A DNA stretch of 64,000 nt from Clostridiales bacterium (GTDB taxonomy: Bacteria > Bacillota > Clostridia > Lachnospirales > Lachnospiraceae): contig JAJBTU010000033.1 in NCBI GenBank assembly GCA_020860715.1, forward strand, positions 23,641 to 87,640, read 5' to 3'. The number at the start of each line of letters is the position of its first letter. Positions within the stretch are counted from its first letter, which is position 1. Shown piece by piece: positions 35,133 to 43,854 of this stretch. The translations under genes and the position numbers were made by a program. The notes beneath the pieces are model-generated. The model did no database searches. It had not been told where the DNA came from and was given only the letters and a program-made list of their open reading frames with translations.

Positions 35133-35975
35133 ATGGAACTGAAGAAATGTCCGGAAGGCCATTATTATGACGCATCGGTAAGCAATCAGTGTCCGATCTG
35201 CCGGCAAACCGGAACGGAAAACCGTCTGCTGGTCGGAAAGATACATGGCATCGGTTCAAGAAGCAGGCAGCAGGATACCTTTGGCATTTCCAGAGAAGGC
35301 GGCAGCGTGAGTACGGACGGCGTCGGGGTAGCTGCGGTTGTTGTGGATGGCATGGGCGGTCTTAAGAGCGGAGATCAGGCCAGTATGCAGGCAGGGATCA
35401 GCATGCTGCAGTCGTTTGCCATGCAGCCGGATCAGCTGCGCGGCGACCATAAACTTCTGGCCATGCTGAATGATGCAAACAATGAGGTCAACAGAGTATT
35501 GGACGGAAGCGGGCGGGAAAAAGACGGCGCTACGGTAGTGTCTGTGCTGATCCGGGAAAACAGGATGTACTGGCTTTCTGTCGGAGACAGTCATATTTAT
35601 CTTTACCGCGGCGGCGGTCTTCTCCAGCTCAACCGGGATCATGTGTGCGCGGTGGAACTGGATGAAATGGCGGCAAGAGGAGAGATCAGCGCGAAATCAG
35701 CGATGGAAGATCCCGGGCGAAAATCATTGACAAGTTATGTCGGGATGGATAAGATTAAGAAAATTGACCGCAATACTCGCCCGCTTTGCCTTCGGAGGGG
35801 CGACCGGATTTTGCTGATGTCGGATGGAGTGTTTGGCACATTGAGTGAGGAAGAGATTGCAGGCGCAATGAAAGATTCCGTGGAGGAAGCCTGCCGCGTG
35901 ATGGAGCAGATGATACAGACAAAGAATCGGACCGGGCAGGACAATTATACGGCTCTTGTGCTGGAATTTCGATAA
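35133..35975 (+). CDS. PP2C-type Ser/Thr protein phosphatase with N-terminal zinc ribbon
   Basis: A 280-residue cytoplasmic phosphatase. The N-terminus carries a Cys6/His10/Cys20/Cys23 zinc-knuckle pattern (KKCPEGHYYDASVSNQCPIC). The PP2C core has the metal-binding residues in RQQDTFG, VVVDGMGG, LMSDGVFG and GQDNYTALVLEF, plus the strand WLSVGDSHIYLYR. AGGAGGTG precedes the ATG at 35133. The kinase gene starts 51 bases later, so this is very probably the opposing phosphatase of that kinase. Both begin with zinc ribbons, which could bring them together or to a shared partner. Confidence 0.92.
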   Translation: MELKKCPEGHYYDASVSNQCPICRQTGTENRLLVGKIHGIGSRSRQQDTFGISREGGSVSTDGVGVAAVVVDGMGGLKSGDQASMQAGISMLQSFAMQPDQLRGDHKLLAMLNDANNEVNRVLDGSGREKDGATVVSVLIRENRMYWLSVGDSHIYLYRGGGLLQLNRDHVCAVELDEMAARGEISAKSAMEDPGRKSLTSYVGMDKIKKIDRNTRPLCLRRGDRILLMSDGVFGTLSEEEIAGAMKDSVEEACRVMEQMIQTKNRTGQDNYTALVLEFR

Positions 35976-36026
35976 AGAGAAACGCTTTGTACTGCTGGAA
36001 AAAGAGAGCAGAGAGGAGTGCCGCAG

Positions 36027-39000
36027 ATGGGGATCGAGAGATGTTACGGCTGTATGGAGCCATGGAGCGGGATGGGACCATGCCCGCATTGTGGCTATGA
36101 ATCAGGAAAACAGAATAACAGCCTGAATGTTCTCCCGGAGGGGACAGTACTTGCCGGAAAATATTTGATCGGAAGGACACTCGGCGCGGGCGGATTCGGC
36201 ATCACGTATATCGGATGGGATCTGAATCTGGATCTGAAGATCGCGATCAAAGAGTATTATCCGAACAATTTTGTGTCGAGACAGGCCGAGTACAGCCACT
36301 GTGTGTCTGTGTTCAACCGCACCTATGTCTCACAGTACAATGCCGGCCTGGACGGATTTTTAACGGAGGCAAAGACGCTGGCGCGCTTTGTCCGTCAGCC
36401 GGGGATCGTCTTTGTGCGGGATTATTTTCAGGAAAACGGCACAGCCTATATCGTGATGGAATTTGCGGAAGGACAGACACTCAGGGAGCTGCTTGCGCAG
36501 ATGCCGGGAGAATGTCTTCCGGCAGACCGGGTTTTTGACATGATGCTTCCGGTCATGGAGGCGCTGGCAAAGGTACATAAGGCGGGGATGATCCACCGCG
36601 ATATCAGCCCGGACAACCTGATGGTCGATCCGGAGGGGAAGGTAACGCTGCTGGATTTCGGCTCCGCGCGGGACTATACGGATGAAAAGAGTCTTTCCGT
36701 GATCTTAAAGCCCGGCTACGCGCCGGAGGAACAGTACCGCAAGCGCGGCAAACAGGGACCGTGGACGGACATCTACTCGCTCTGCGCGACGATGTACCGC
36801 GCCATCACCGGCCAGGTGCCGATGGATGCGCTGGACCGGCGGGAAAAGGATGAACTGAAATCCCCTTCTGAGCTGGGAGTCAAAATCCGCCCGGAGCAGG
36901 AAAAGGCTCTGATGAAGGGCCTTTCTGTCCGTGCACAGGATCGCTTTCAGAGCATGGAGGAACTGATCAGGGAACTGGCGAAAATCAGACCAACGCCGGA
37001 TCCCGGCCCAAAATGGAAATTCGTGATCGGCGGCACTGCCGCGGCAGCTGTGCTCGTGATCGGGATCCTCTGTGCTGCCGTCTTTTCGGAAAAACGGGGC
37101 ACGGTTGTGCCGGAAACAGAGACGGATACTGCTGCGATGGCCGAAGACGACGTGAATGCGGCCGGCGAGACGGATGAAAGTGGTAAGACCGGAGACACAG
37201 ACGACGGAAGCGATGGAACGGAAATTGCCTCGATGACAGGGATCGAGCTGTCGGCGCTTTCCCTGGAGGATATTTTTGCGGACGCAGTCACCTACAGCGG
37301 CGATTCGCAGGAGGAATTTTATGAACTGCTTGCATCAGACGATGTATCGGCGGTGATTTTGGACTCACATCTGGGTCTGACGACGGGAGCGCTTGCCATA
37401 TCAAAACCTCTGCAGATTACCGCGAACGGTGGCTTTGACGGTTATGTGCCGATCACCGTCAGCAGCGGCGGGTATGTCCGGATCGAGGAGGATGGCCAGT
37501 TCTGCTCGTGGGACGGATTACTTCAGGTGACGGACGGCGGCTGCATATCCGTTGCTGACGGAGGACTTCTGGCCGACAATGCATTGATCTGGCTGGAACA
37601 GGAGGAGAACCTGCTGCTGGAGGACGGAGCAGATCTCTCTCTGAACGGAAATTCGTATGACACACGGGAGGAAGCGCTGGAGAGCGTTCCGGACATGCTG
37701 TTCCTCCTTGATATCGATGAGTTATTTGCAGATGCGGTTCACGTAACGACGCAGGAAGACTATCAGGAGGCCAGAGAAAAGGGAGCGTCCGCCATCGTCA
37801 TTGACGCGGATCTGACGCTGGGCGAGGAATACAGTGTGATAGACATTCCGCTGATGATCAGCGAGGGCGTGACCCTGTCGGGCGGGAGTGAGACTTCTGC
37901 GGACGGGGATGATCCGTGGACGATATTCCTGCAGGGCAGCGCGGTGCTGGTGAATTACGGTACGCTGTCCGGCAGACTGAATACGGACGACAGCAATGGA
38001 GGTTACGTAACTGCGCTTAATTATGGCACGATGGACTGTGAAATCATTGATATGCAGGCAAGTGGCTGGCTGTTGAATTATGGCAGTATGCAGATCGGCT
38101 GCCACGAAGTCCGAAATACGCTGATTTATAACCTGGGTACGATCCGCATGACCGGCACGGAACAGGCCGGAGAGAATTGGGTCGATCTCTATACGGCCTT
38201 CTATAATTACGGAACCCTGCAGGTGGAGCCGGAGACAATGGATTCCATGTATCTGTCCCTGCATGGGAATGCCAGTCTTTTGAACAGCGGTACGTTGACC
38301 ATCGGTGAAAACAGCTGGCTCACCAGCGACGCGATCATTCGAAACCGCGGGACGATCACTCTGGAATCCCAGACTTCGGGGCTGTCAAACAGCGGCCTGA
38401 TTTATTGCAATGAGTCTTCCAGTATACTTGCTCTTGCTGAGGGCAGTGCCTGTGACAATACCGGCATCATTTTCTACAGCGAAGCATCAGCTACAGACAT
38501 TCCGGATTCCGGCAGTTCAGGTTTTCTCTGGTTTGGCTGGAATGTATTGGATTTGGAATCTGTCTGTGATGTCTATTCGGAAGAGGAACTGAACAGCGCT
38601 CTTGCCGATGAGAACTGCAAATGCATTGTTATGCAGGATTCCACGATCGAGGTGTCTGGTGATCTTACTGTTACGGATAAGCTGCTGGTCATAGACGGAG
38701 AAGATACCTCTCTGATTGTGAAAGACGGAGATCTGATCGTCTCAGGGGAAAGCGGAGGTTTGTACGGAGCGGGCGGCACGATCAATCTGTACGGGGGTAC
38801 TCTCGTTCTTGATACCGGTGCGGCAGCGATTTTTGAGACTTCGGATCTTTTGGAAAACTGTGTCGGGATCACAGTCCGTGAAAACGCCGGAATTGTGATA
38901 AATTCCTATGAAGCGGATTTGTCCGGCATGACGATTGCGTTATCTGACGGAGCGCATTTCACCAGTCTGCACGATCTGGGACTGTACAGCTGCAGCCTGC

Positions 39001-39434
39001 TGCTCCTGGACTCACAGTTTTTCTGTAATGACAGTCTGGCAATTTATAATTGCAGCGTGAATATCCAATCCGGCGGGACTCTGGACGTGGAGAATTATGA
39101 CAACGGCGGCGGACTCTTCATAGATGCAAAGTCCGCGGTGATGATTGAAGAGGGCGGCGTGATGGAACTCGGAGAGTCTGTGGTGACGATAGCGGGAAGC
39201 GTGGAGAACGCCGGAGAACTGCATATTCGTTACGCCCCGTCAACGGATATCAGCGGCTCCCTGGTCAACACGGGTACCGTTCGCTTCTGCAACGAGATCG
39301 GCCTCACCGGTACGCTGGAAAATTCGGGTACTGTCTATGCGGTGGCGGACGGAGACAACCCCATCATCACAGTGCAGGAGGACGGCAGCTTTACCGGAAA
39401 CGAGCCGGAAACGCTGGATACATGGCCGTGGTGA
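36027..39434 (+). CDS. Transmembrane Ser/Thr kinase with zinc ribbon and beta-helix-like outer domain
   Basis: A 1,135-residue receptor-like Hanks kinase. A zinc ribbon (Cys6, Cys9, Cys19, Cys22) leads into a complete kinase domain (about residues 42-300): glycine loop GAGGFG at 53-58, catalytic Lys75 in IAIKEYYP, HRD at 190-192 (MIHRDISPDN) and DFG at 210-212. One membrane helix lies near residues 333-353. The outer part, almost 780 residues, is Asp/Gly/Ser-rich with many short GTL/GTI/GSL strands typical of a right-handed beta-helix. Within it, at least three times, is a unit like EDIFADAVTYSGDSQEEFYELL. No PASTA repeats are present, so it is not a PrkC-type kinase. GAGGAG lies 8 bases before the ATG at 36027. 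Confidence 0.9.
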   Translation: MGIERCYGCMEPWSGMGPCPHCGYESGKQNNSLNVLPEGTVLAGKYLIGRTLGAGGFGITYIGWDLNLDLKIAIKEYYPNNFVSRQAEYSHCVSVFNRTYVSQYNAGLDGFLTEAKTLARFVRQPGIVFVRDYFQENGTAYIVMEFAEGQTLRELLAQMPGECLPADRVFDMMLPVMEALAKVHKAGMIHRDISPDNLMVDPEGKVTLLDFGSARDYTDEKSLSVILKPGYAPEEQYRKRGKQGPWTDIYSLCATMYRAITGQVPMDALDRREKDELKSPSELGVKIRPEQEKALMKGLSVRAQDRFQSMEELIRELAKIRPTPDPGPKWKFVIGGTAAAAVLVIGILCAAVFSEKRGTVVPETETDTAAMAEDDVNAAGETDESGKTGDTDDGSDGTEIASMTGIELSALSLEDIFADAVTYSGDSQEEFYELLASDDVSAVILDSHLGLTTGALAISKPLQITANGGFDGYVPITVSSGGYVRIEEDGQFCSWDGLLQVTDGGCISVADGGLLADNALIWLEQEENLLLEDGADLSLNGNSYDTREEALESVPDMLFLLDIDELFADAVHVTTQEDYQEAREKGASAIVIDADLTLGEEYSVIDIPLMISEGVTLSGGSETSADGDDPWTIFLQGSAVLVNYGTLSGRLNTDDSNGGYVTALNYGTMDCEIIDMQASGWLLNYGSMQIGCHEVRNTLIYNLGTIRMTGTEQAGENWVDLYTAFYNYGTLQVEPETMDSMYLSLHGNASLLNSGTLTIGENSWLTSDAIIRNRGTITLESQTSGLSNSGLIYCNESSSILALAEGSACDNTGIIFYSEASATDIPDSGSSGFLWFGWNVLDLESVCDVYSEEELNSALADENCKCIVMQDSTIEVSGDLTVTDKLLVIDGEDTSLIVKDGDLIVSGESGGLYGAGGTINLYGGTLVLDTGAAAIFETSDLLENCVGITVRENAGIVINSYEADLSGMTIALSDGAHFTSLHDLGLYSCSLLLLDSQFFCNDSLAIYNCSVNIQSGGTLDVENYDNGGGLFIDAKSAVMIEEGGVMELGESVVTIAGSVENAGELHIRYAPSTDISGSLVNTGTVRFCNEIGLTGTLENSGTVYAVADGDNPIITVQEDGSFTGNEPETLDTWPW

Positions 39435-39470
39435 CAGGAAAAAATACAGGATTTGCGCACAAAAGGAAAG

Positions 39471-39502
39471 GACGGCTGCTGCATTGGCGGCCGTCTTTTT
39501 TT
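39471..39502 (+). terminator. Terminator of the PP2C-kinase unit
   Basis: GACGGCTGC pairs with GCGGCCGTC (one wobble) and is followed by eight T's. Confidence 0.85.
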
Positions 39503-39513
39503 CATGAAAAAGA

Positions 39514-39542
39514 TTGTAATTTGCGCACGAATTCCATATAAT
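39514..39542 (+). promoter_or_regulatory. Promoter of the pseudokinase-HTH gene
   Basis: TTGTAA (39514-39519), a 17-base spacer and TATAAT (39537-39542). The 10-base block ATTTGCGCAC in the spacer (39519-39528) also occurs before the upstream terminator at 39451-39460. Confidence 0.75.
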
Positions 39543-39543
39543 G

Positions 39544-39652
39544 TGACTTATCGGAAGGAGAGGACGCTTGCGTACTCGGAACCGATAAGTCAGTGACAGA
39601 ATCGATAGCTGCGAGTTGCCGCTATCGCGAAGCGATTTTAAATAGCGGCAAC
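39544..39652 (+). promoter_or_regulatory. Structured leader of the pseudokinase-HTH gene
   Basis: Two hairpins fill the leader. The first pairs TGACTTATCGG (39544-39554) with CCGATAAGTCA (39582-39592), with a CGCTTGCG tip like that of the palindromic elements at 7.6 and 12.9 kb. The second pairs GTTGCCGCTAT (39615-39625) with ATAGCGGCAAC (39642-39652). Both stems are perfect. About 43 bases remain before the start codon. Confidence 0.7.
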
Positions 39653-39695
39653 GACCTGGCAGAAGAAAAGTGCGCTTGCGGAAGGAGGATTAGCA

Positions 39696-40589
39696 ATGGA
39701 ATTTAACCGCTGCCCGGGCTGCATGGAAGAATGGACAGGTGAGGGCGTGTGTCCGCATTGCGGATATGATGCGAAAAAGGAAGCAGGAGCAGGCGTTATG
39801 GCGTATCTCCCGGCGAAGACCATTTTGGCAGGACGGTATGTCTCCGGGAAAGTCTTTGAGAGCGATGATATCGGGAACACTCATATCGGCTGGGACCTGA
39901 ACATGGAGCGCAAGGTGGCGATTCGCGAATACAATCCGCGAAATGCTGCCCGCCGAAAAACAGAGAATGGCAGAAGCCTGCTGGTCCCGAGACCGGGCTG
40001 TCAGGAGACATACCAGACCGGGCTGGACAAGTTTATCCGTGATGCGAAGGCGTACACGCGTTTTCTGCGTCATCCGCAGATCGGAGCGACGCGGGATATC
40101 TTTCAGGAAAATGGCACGGCTTATGTCGTGATGGAATATCTGGAGCAGACGGTCATCAATGCCGCGGTGGAGCGGGTAGGAGCGACGATCCGTATGATCG
40201 AGGCGGATGTACCGCTGGATGAGATGATGGAAGACAAACCGTCCATGAAGACGGTTGGAGATCTGCTTCTTCCGAAACTTGGGAAAAAAGACATGTCTGT
40301 GGAGACTATGGCGCAGCTCGCCGGATTGAGCCGTGCAGCCGGCTACAAGCTGATCCGCAATCAGGGCAATACCACGCAGGATACTCTGCTGAGAATTGCT
40401 TTTGTTCTGGACTTTACTGCCGAAGAGACGCAGGCTCTTTTGAAGAGCGGGCACTGCGCGCCGCTGACCGCCGCCAGACTGCGTGACCGCGCCATCATTT
40501 ACGGACTGAAAAACCACCTCTCCTTAGGAGAAATGGACAGCGTTCTGGCGGAATACCGCCTGCCTCTGCTTGTGCCGCTGACGAAATAA
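39696..40589 (+). CDS. Zinc-ribbon pseudokinase N-lobe fused to helix-turn-helix domain
   Basis: A 297-residue protein. The zinc ribbon has Cys at 6, 9, 19 and 22, exactly as in the kinase at 36 kb. Residues ~38-160 match that kinase's N-lobe closely (TEAKTLARFVRQP versus RDAKAYTRFLRHP; FQENGTAYVVMEY nearly identical). But the glycine loop is lost (FESDDIGNTHIG), the catalytic Lys is Arg (VAIREYNP), and the whole C-lobe with HRD and DFG is missing. Instead, residues ~190-297 form a helix-turn-helix domain (SVETMAQLAGLSRAAGYKLI) and a helical tail common to some Firmicute XRE-type regulators (RDRAIIYGLKNHLSLGEMDS). It cannot be an active kinase. A DNA-binding regulator coupled to the zinc-ribbon kinase is my inference. 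GGAGG precedes the ATG. Confidence 0.82.
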   Translation: MEFNRCPGCMEEWTGEGVCPHCGYDAKKEAGAGVMAYLPAKTILAGRYVSGKVFESDDIGNTHIGWDLNMERKVAIREYNPRNAARRKTENGRSLLVPRPGCQETYQTGLDKFIRDAKAYTRFLRHPQIGATRDIFQENGTAYVVMEYLEQTVINAAVERVGATIRMIEADVPLDEMMEDKPSMKTVGDLLLPKLGKKDMSVETMAQLAGLSRAAGYKLIRNQGNTTQDTLLRIAFVLDFTAEETQALLKSGHCAPLTAARLRDRAIIYGLKNHLSLGEMDSVLAEYRLPLLVPLTK

Positions 40590-40686
40590 AAAGGCTAAGT
40601 GATGCGGTTGTTTTGTATACTTCTGGTGGAAAATCAGACGCCGTTTTTTGCTACACTGTCATCATCGGAAAGGATGGTGGCAGAAT

Positions 40687-41142
40687 ATGAAAAAGAACGT
40701 CAGAAACGACTGGATCCGGGCGGTTGGCCGTGATGATCCGGAGGCATTTTACAGACTGGGCAGGTATTACCTGCGCCGGGGCGGTGTAAGCGGCGGCGAC
40801 AGGACTCTGGGCCGTGTCTGCCTGAAAAAAGCCATGCAGCTTGGAAGTGAGGAGGCTTTTTTCCTCTATCACCATCTGTATTCACGCGGGGAAAAGGTGA
40901 TTGACGACGCATCTTATGAGGAGATGGCAAAGGCGTATGTGTCCGGCTATCCATATTCTTCGGACGGGAAGCATGGCGAATCCGGTGAGGATACATTTCC
41001 GCTGACACAGGGGATGTCGCGGCAGACCCTGCGGCGCTATCTGGAACTGGGAACGAAGAAGCAGAAAAGACGTGCAGGCCGGATAGAAAAAGAAACAGAA
41101 AGGGAACAGGAAGAAATCAATGCGGATCGGAATGGGATATGA
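40687..41142 (+). CDS. Small Sel1/TPR-like helical protein
   Basis: A 151-residue cytoplasmic protein of unknown function. The first 80 residues look like two Sel1-type helical repeats ([17 protein letters not shown], then [23 protein letters not shown]). The rest is polar and ends in a strongly charged helix ([20 protein letters not shown]). Sel1 repeats usually mediate protein contacts and occur beside Ser/Thr kinases in other bacteria. The ATG at 40687 has only a weak ribosome site. The last 23 bases overlap the ispF start, so the two are translationally coupled, although their functions look unrelated. Confidence 0.6.
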   Translation: MKKNVRNDWIRAVGRDDPEAFYRLGRYYLRRGGVSGGDRTLGRVCLKKAMQLGSEEAFFLYHHLYSRGEKVIDDASYEEMAKAYVSGYPYSSDGKHGESGEDTFPLTQGMSRQTLRRYLELGTKKQKRRAGRIEKETEREQEEINADRNGI

Positions 41143-41740
41143 TGTGCATCGTCTTGCGGAGGATCGCAAACTGATCCTCGGAGGCGTGGAGATACCATAT
41201 GAGAAGGGACTTTTGGGGCATTCGGACGCGGATGTGCTGCTGCATGCGGTCATGGATGCGCTGCTTGGCGCGGCTGCGCTGGGCGACATCGGGAAACATT
41301 TTCCGGATACGGATGAGCGGTACAGGGGAATCTCCAGCGTGCAGCTTTTAAAGCGCGTCGGGGAGATGCTGGATGAAAACTGTATGGTAATAGAAAACAT
41401 TGACGCGACGATCATCGCGCAGCGGCCGAAGCTGCTGCCCTATATGGAGCAGATGAAGCAGAACATTGCAAAGACGCTGCATCTGGAGCCGGGACGCGTG
41501 AACGTGAAAGCGACCACGGAGGAGGGACTCGGCTTTACCGGAAGCGGCGAGGGCATTTCCGCTCACGCTGTCTGCCTGCTGCAGCCGCTGATGGACGGTA
41601 TCGCGGACGGCAGGATGTATGGAGACGGTGCGTCTGGCTGCGCGATTTCCGGAAATACGATATCTGACGGTGGTATTGAGGGAAGCAGATGCGCGGGCTG
41701 CCCGGGGTGCGTAAAAGGCCAGGACGCGGGTGAAGTTTGA
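41120..41740 (+). CDS. ispF: 2-C-methyl-D-erythritol 2,4-cyclodiphosphate synthase
   Basis: Fifth step of the MEP isoprenoid pathway. The conserved start [12 protein letters not shown] and the metal ligands in [20 protein letters not shown] (with DxH) are intact, and [17 protein letters not shown] matches the family. The protein has 206 residues, against about 157 for typical IspF: after [10 protein letters not shown] there is an extra tail of about 45 residues containing CAGCPGC. AGGAAG precedes the ATG, which lies inside the previous gene. The function of the tail is unknown. Confidence 0.93.
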   Translation: MRIGMGYDVHRLAEDRKLILGGVEIPYEKGLLGHSDADVLLHAVMDALLGAAALGDIGKHFPDTDERYRGISSVQLLKRVGEMLDENCMVIENIDATIIAQRPKLLPYMEQMKQNIAKTLHLEPGRVNVKATTEEGLGFTGSGEGISAHAVCLLQPLMDGIADGRMYGDGASGCAISGNTISDGGIEGSRCAGCPGCVKGQDAGEV

Positions 41741-41747
41741 AAAGGAA

Positions 41748-41776
41748 TTGACAAAAGCAGGGTTTTTGCATAGACT
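41748..41776 (+). promoter_or_regulatory. Promoter of the cysS operon
   Basis: A perfect TTGACA (41748-41753), a 17-base spacer and TAGACT (41771-41776), just after the ispF stop. About 60 bases of leader follow, too short for a T-box. Confidence 0.75.
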
Positions 41777-41844
41777 GGTCACAGACATTTACGAATGGCT
41801 GTCTGCTGCGATACAGCTGTGGCCGGGAAAGTTGAGGAGTCAGG

Positions 41845-43344
41845 ATGAGAGTTTACAATACACTGTCGAAAAGAAAAGAAGAATTTGTGCCGCTGGAGCC
41901 GGGCAAGGTAAAGATGTATGTCTGCGGACCGACGGTCTACAATCTGATCCATATCGGCAACGCGCGCCCGATGATCGTATTTGATACGGTGCGGCGTTAT
42001 CTGGAGCACAAGGGCTATGAAGTGAATTATGTGTCCAATTTTACGGACGTGGACGATAAGATCATCGCGAAAGCGAATGAGGAGGGTGTTTCCGCGCAGG
42101 AGATTTCCGAGCGGTATATTGCGGAGTGCAAAAAGGATATGGAAGCGATGAATGTGCGTCCGGCGACGACGCACCCGCGCGCGACGCAGGAGATTGATGG
42201 GATGATTGAGATGATCCGGACGCTGATGGACAAGGGCTATGCCTACAATGTGGACGGCACGGTGTATTTCCGCACCAGAAAGTTTGCGGAGTATGGAAAG
42301 CTGTCCCACAAGAATCTGGACGATCTGCGTTCAGGCGGCCGTTCCCTTCTGGTGACCGGCGAGGATCAAAAGGAGGACCCGCTGGACTTTGTGCTCTGGA
42401 AACCGAAAAAGGAGGGCGAGCCGTTCTGGCCGTCGCCGTGGAGCGAGGGACGTCCGGGATGGCATATCGAGTGCTCGGTGATGTCGAAGAAGTATCTCGG
42501 CGAGGAGATCGACATTCATGCGGGCGGCGAGGATCTGATCTTCCCGCATCATGAGAATGAGATTGCGCAGAGTGAGTGCTGCAACGGCAAACCGTTCGCA
42601 AAGTACTGGCTGCACAATGCGTTTTTGAATATTGACAACCGCAAGATGTCCAAGTCGCTCGGCAATTTCTTTACCGTGCGTGAGATCTCGGAGAAATATG
42701 ACCTGCAGGTGCTTCGTTTCTTTATGCTGAGCGCACATTACCGCAGCCCGCTGAATTTCAGCGCGGATCTGATGGAGGCGGCAGGGAACGGACTGGAGCG
42801 CATCCGCAACGCGGTGTCGAATCTGAAATATATTATGGAGAGCCGCACCATGCAAAATTGCCCGGAGGGCAATGGTGCGGCCTGCGTCCTCGATTCTCAT
42901 GGAGAATCGGGACATATTATGGAAAACAGTGCTGCTTCGGAAGATGCTGTTCTGACAGCTGCAGAGCAGGATATCCTGGCCGGAGCGAAAGCCTTTGAGA
43001 CAAAGTTTGATGAAGCCATGGACGATGACTTTAACACGGCGGACGCGATTGCGGCAATTTTTGAACTGGTGAAATATGCAAACAGCAACATTACTGTGGA
43101 AAATTCAAAACAGCTGGTTCAGGCTGTATATGAGGAACTGGTGGATCTGTGCGGCATCCTTGGCCTGATTGTGGAAGAAAAGGAAGAGCTGCTGGATGCG
43201 GACATCGAGGCATTGATCGAAGAGCGGCAGGCAGCGCGCAAGGCAGAGAATTTCGCGCGGGCGGATGAGATCCGCAGCCAGTTGGCCGGGCAGGGTATTA
43301 CGCTTCTGGACACGCGTGAGGGTGTAAAGTGGAAACGGGCATGA
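41845..43344 (+). CDS. cysS: Cysteinyl-tRNA synthetase
   Basis: Charges tRNA-Cys. It has 499 residues. The zinc Cys in [10 protein letters not shown], the HIGH motif as HIGNARP, the zinc-binding WHIECSVMS and [19 protein letters not shown], and KMSKS in [11 protein letters not shown] are all present, as is the C-terminal DALR-type helical domain. GAGGAG is 5 bases before the ATG. An 84-base in-frame insertion (42840-42923) carrying two palindromes and flanked by a 10-base direct repeat lies between the catalytic core and the helical domain. mrnC follows with a 4-base overlap. Confidence 0.96.
   Translation: MRVYNTLSKRKEEFVPLEPGKVKMYVCGPTVYNLIHIGNARPMIVFDTVRRYLEHKGYEVNYVSNFTDVDDKIIAKANEEGVSAQEISERYIAECKKDMEAMNVRPATTHPRATQEIDGMIEMIRTLMDKGYAYNVDGTVYFRTRKFAEYGKLSHKNLDDLRSGGRSLLVTGEDQKEDPLDFVLWKPKKEGEPFWPSPWSEGRPGWHIECSVMSKKYLGEEIDIHAGGEDLIFPHHENEIAQSECCNGKPFAKYWLHNAFLNIDNRKMSKSLGNFFTVREISEKYDLQVLRFFMLSAHYRSPLNFSADLMEAAGNGLERIRNAVSNLKYIMESRTMQNCPEGNGAACVLDSHGESGHIMENSAASEDAVLTAAEQDILAGAKAFETKFDEAMDDDFNTADAIAAIFELVKYANSNITVENSKQLVQAVYEELVDLCGILGLIVEEKEELLDADIEALIEERQAARKAENFARADEIRSQLAGQGITLLDTREGVKWKRA
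42830..42923 (+). repeat. In-frame palindromic insertion in cysS flanked by direct repeats
   Basis: ATATTATGGA occurs at 42830-42839 and again at 42914-42923, 84 bases (28 codons) apart. Between them are CCGCACCAT/ATGGTGCGG (42843-42851, 42872-42880) enclosing TTGCCC/GGGCAA, and GATTCTC-ATG-GAGAATC (42892-42908). This looks like a small palindromic element with target duplication, placed in a protein linker. Confidence 0.65.
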
Positions 43345-43760
43345 CAGAATATATAAATACCGCGTTTGCGCTCCCGTCCAGAGACTGGAAGCAGTATGCG
43401 CCGCTCACACTCGCCTATATTGGGGACGTTGCCTATGAACTGATCATCCGGACGGTGTATGTGAAACAGCATGACATTCAGCCGCAGAAACTGCACCAGA
43501 AGGTGACGCGCTGCGTCAGCGCGAAAGCGCAGGCGAAAATGATCGCGGCGTTATTGCCCGAACTGGATGAAGAGGAGACGGCTATCTATCGCCGGGGCCG
43601 CAATTCCAAGCCCTATACAAAGGCGAAAAACGCCACCATGGCAGAGTACCTGGAAGCGACCGGCTTCGAGGCGCTCATGGGCTATCTGTACCTGGAAGAA
43701 AAATACGAGCGGATGACGGAACTGACGCTGAAGGGGCTTAAGAGCATCGGGCTCGCGTAA
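43341..43760 (+). CDS. mrnC: Mini-ribonuclease III
   Basis: An RNase III-like enzyme without a dsRNA-binding domain that matures 23S rRNA ends. It has 139 residues, with [20 protein letters not shown] (catalytic Asp), the [16 protein letters not shown] basic stretch and [20 protein letters not shown] (second acidic site). The ATG at 43341 overlaps the cysS stop (ATGA); a GTG at 43329 with GAGGG six bases away is an alternative that adds four residues. It lies between cysS and rlmB, as in many Firmicutes. Confidence 0.93.
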   Translation: MTEYINTAFALPSRDWKQYAPLTLAYIGDVAYELIIRTVYVKQHDIQPQKLHQKVTRCVSAKAQAKMIAALLPELDEEETAIYRRGRNSKPYTKAKNATMAEYLEATGFEALMGYLYLEEKYERMTELTLKGLKSIGLA

Positions 43761-43854
43761 GATTATAAGCGGCGCAAGAAAATGCAAAAATCAACGTGGC
43801 TGCGGTGGATGCTGAGGCAAGGTGTCCGGTATAGGTGTAATGACAGGAGACAAT

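Noticed and set aside
39696..40589. Decayed kinase pseudogene
   Set aside because: The frame is open, has its own promoter and ribosome site, and gains a complete helix-turn-helix domain in place of the C-lobe.
41741..41844. T-box riboswitch before cysS
   Set aside because: The leader from the TTGACA promoter is only about 60 bases and lacks the T-box sequence and a terminator/antiterminator pair.
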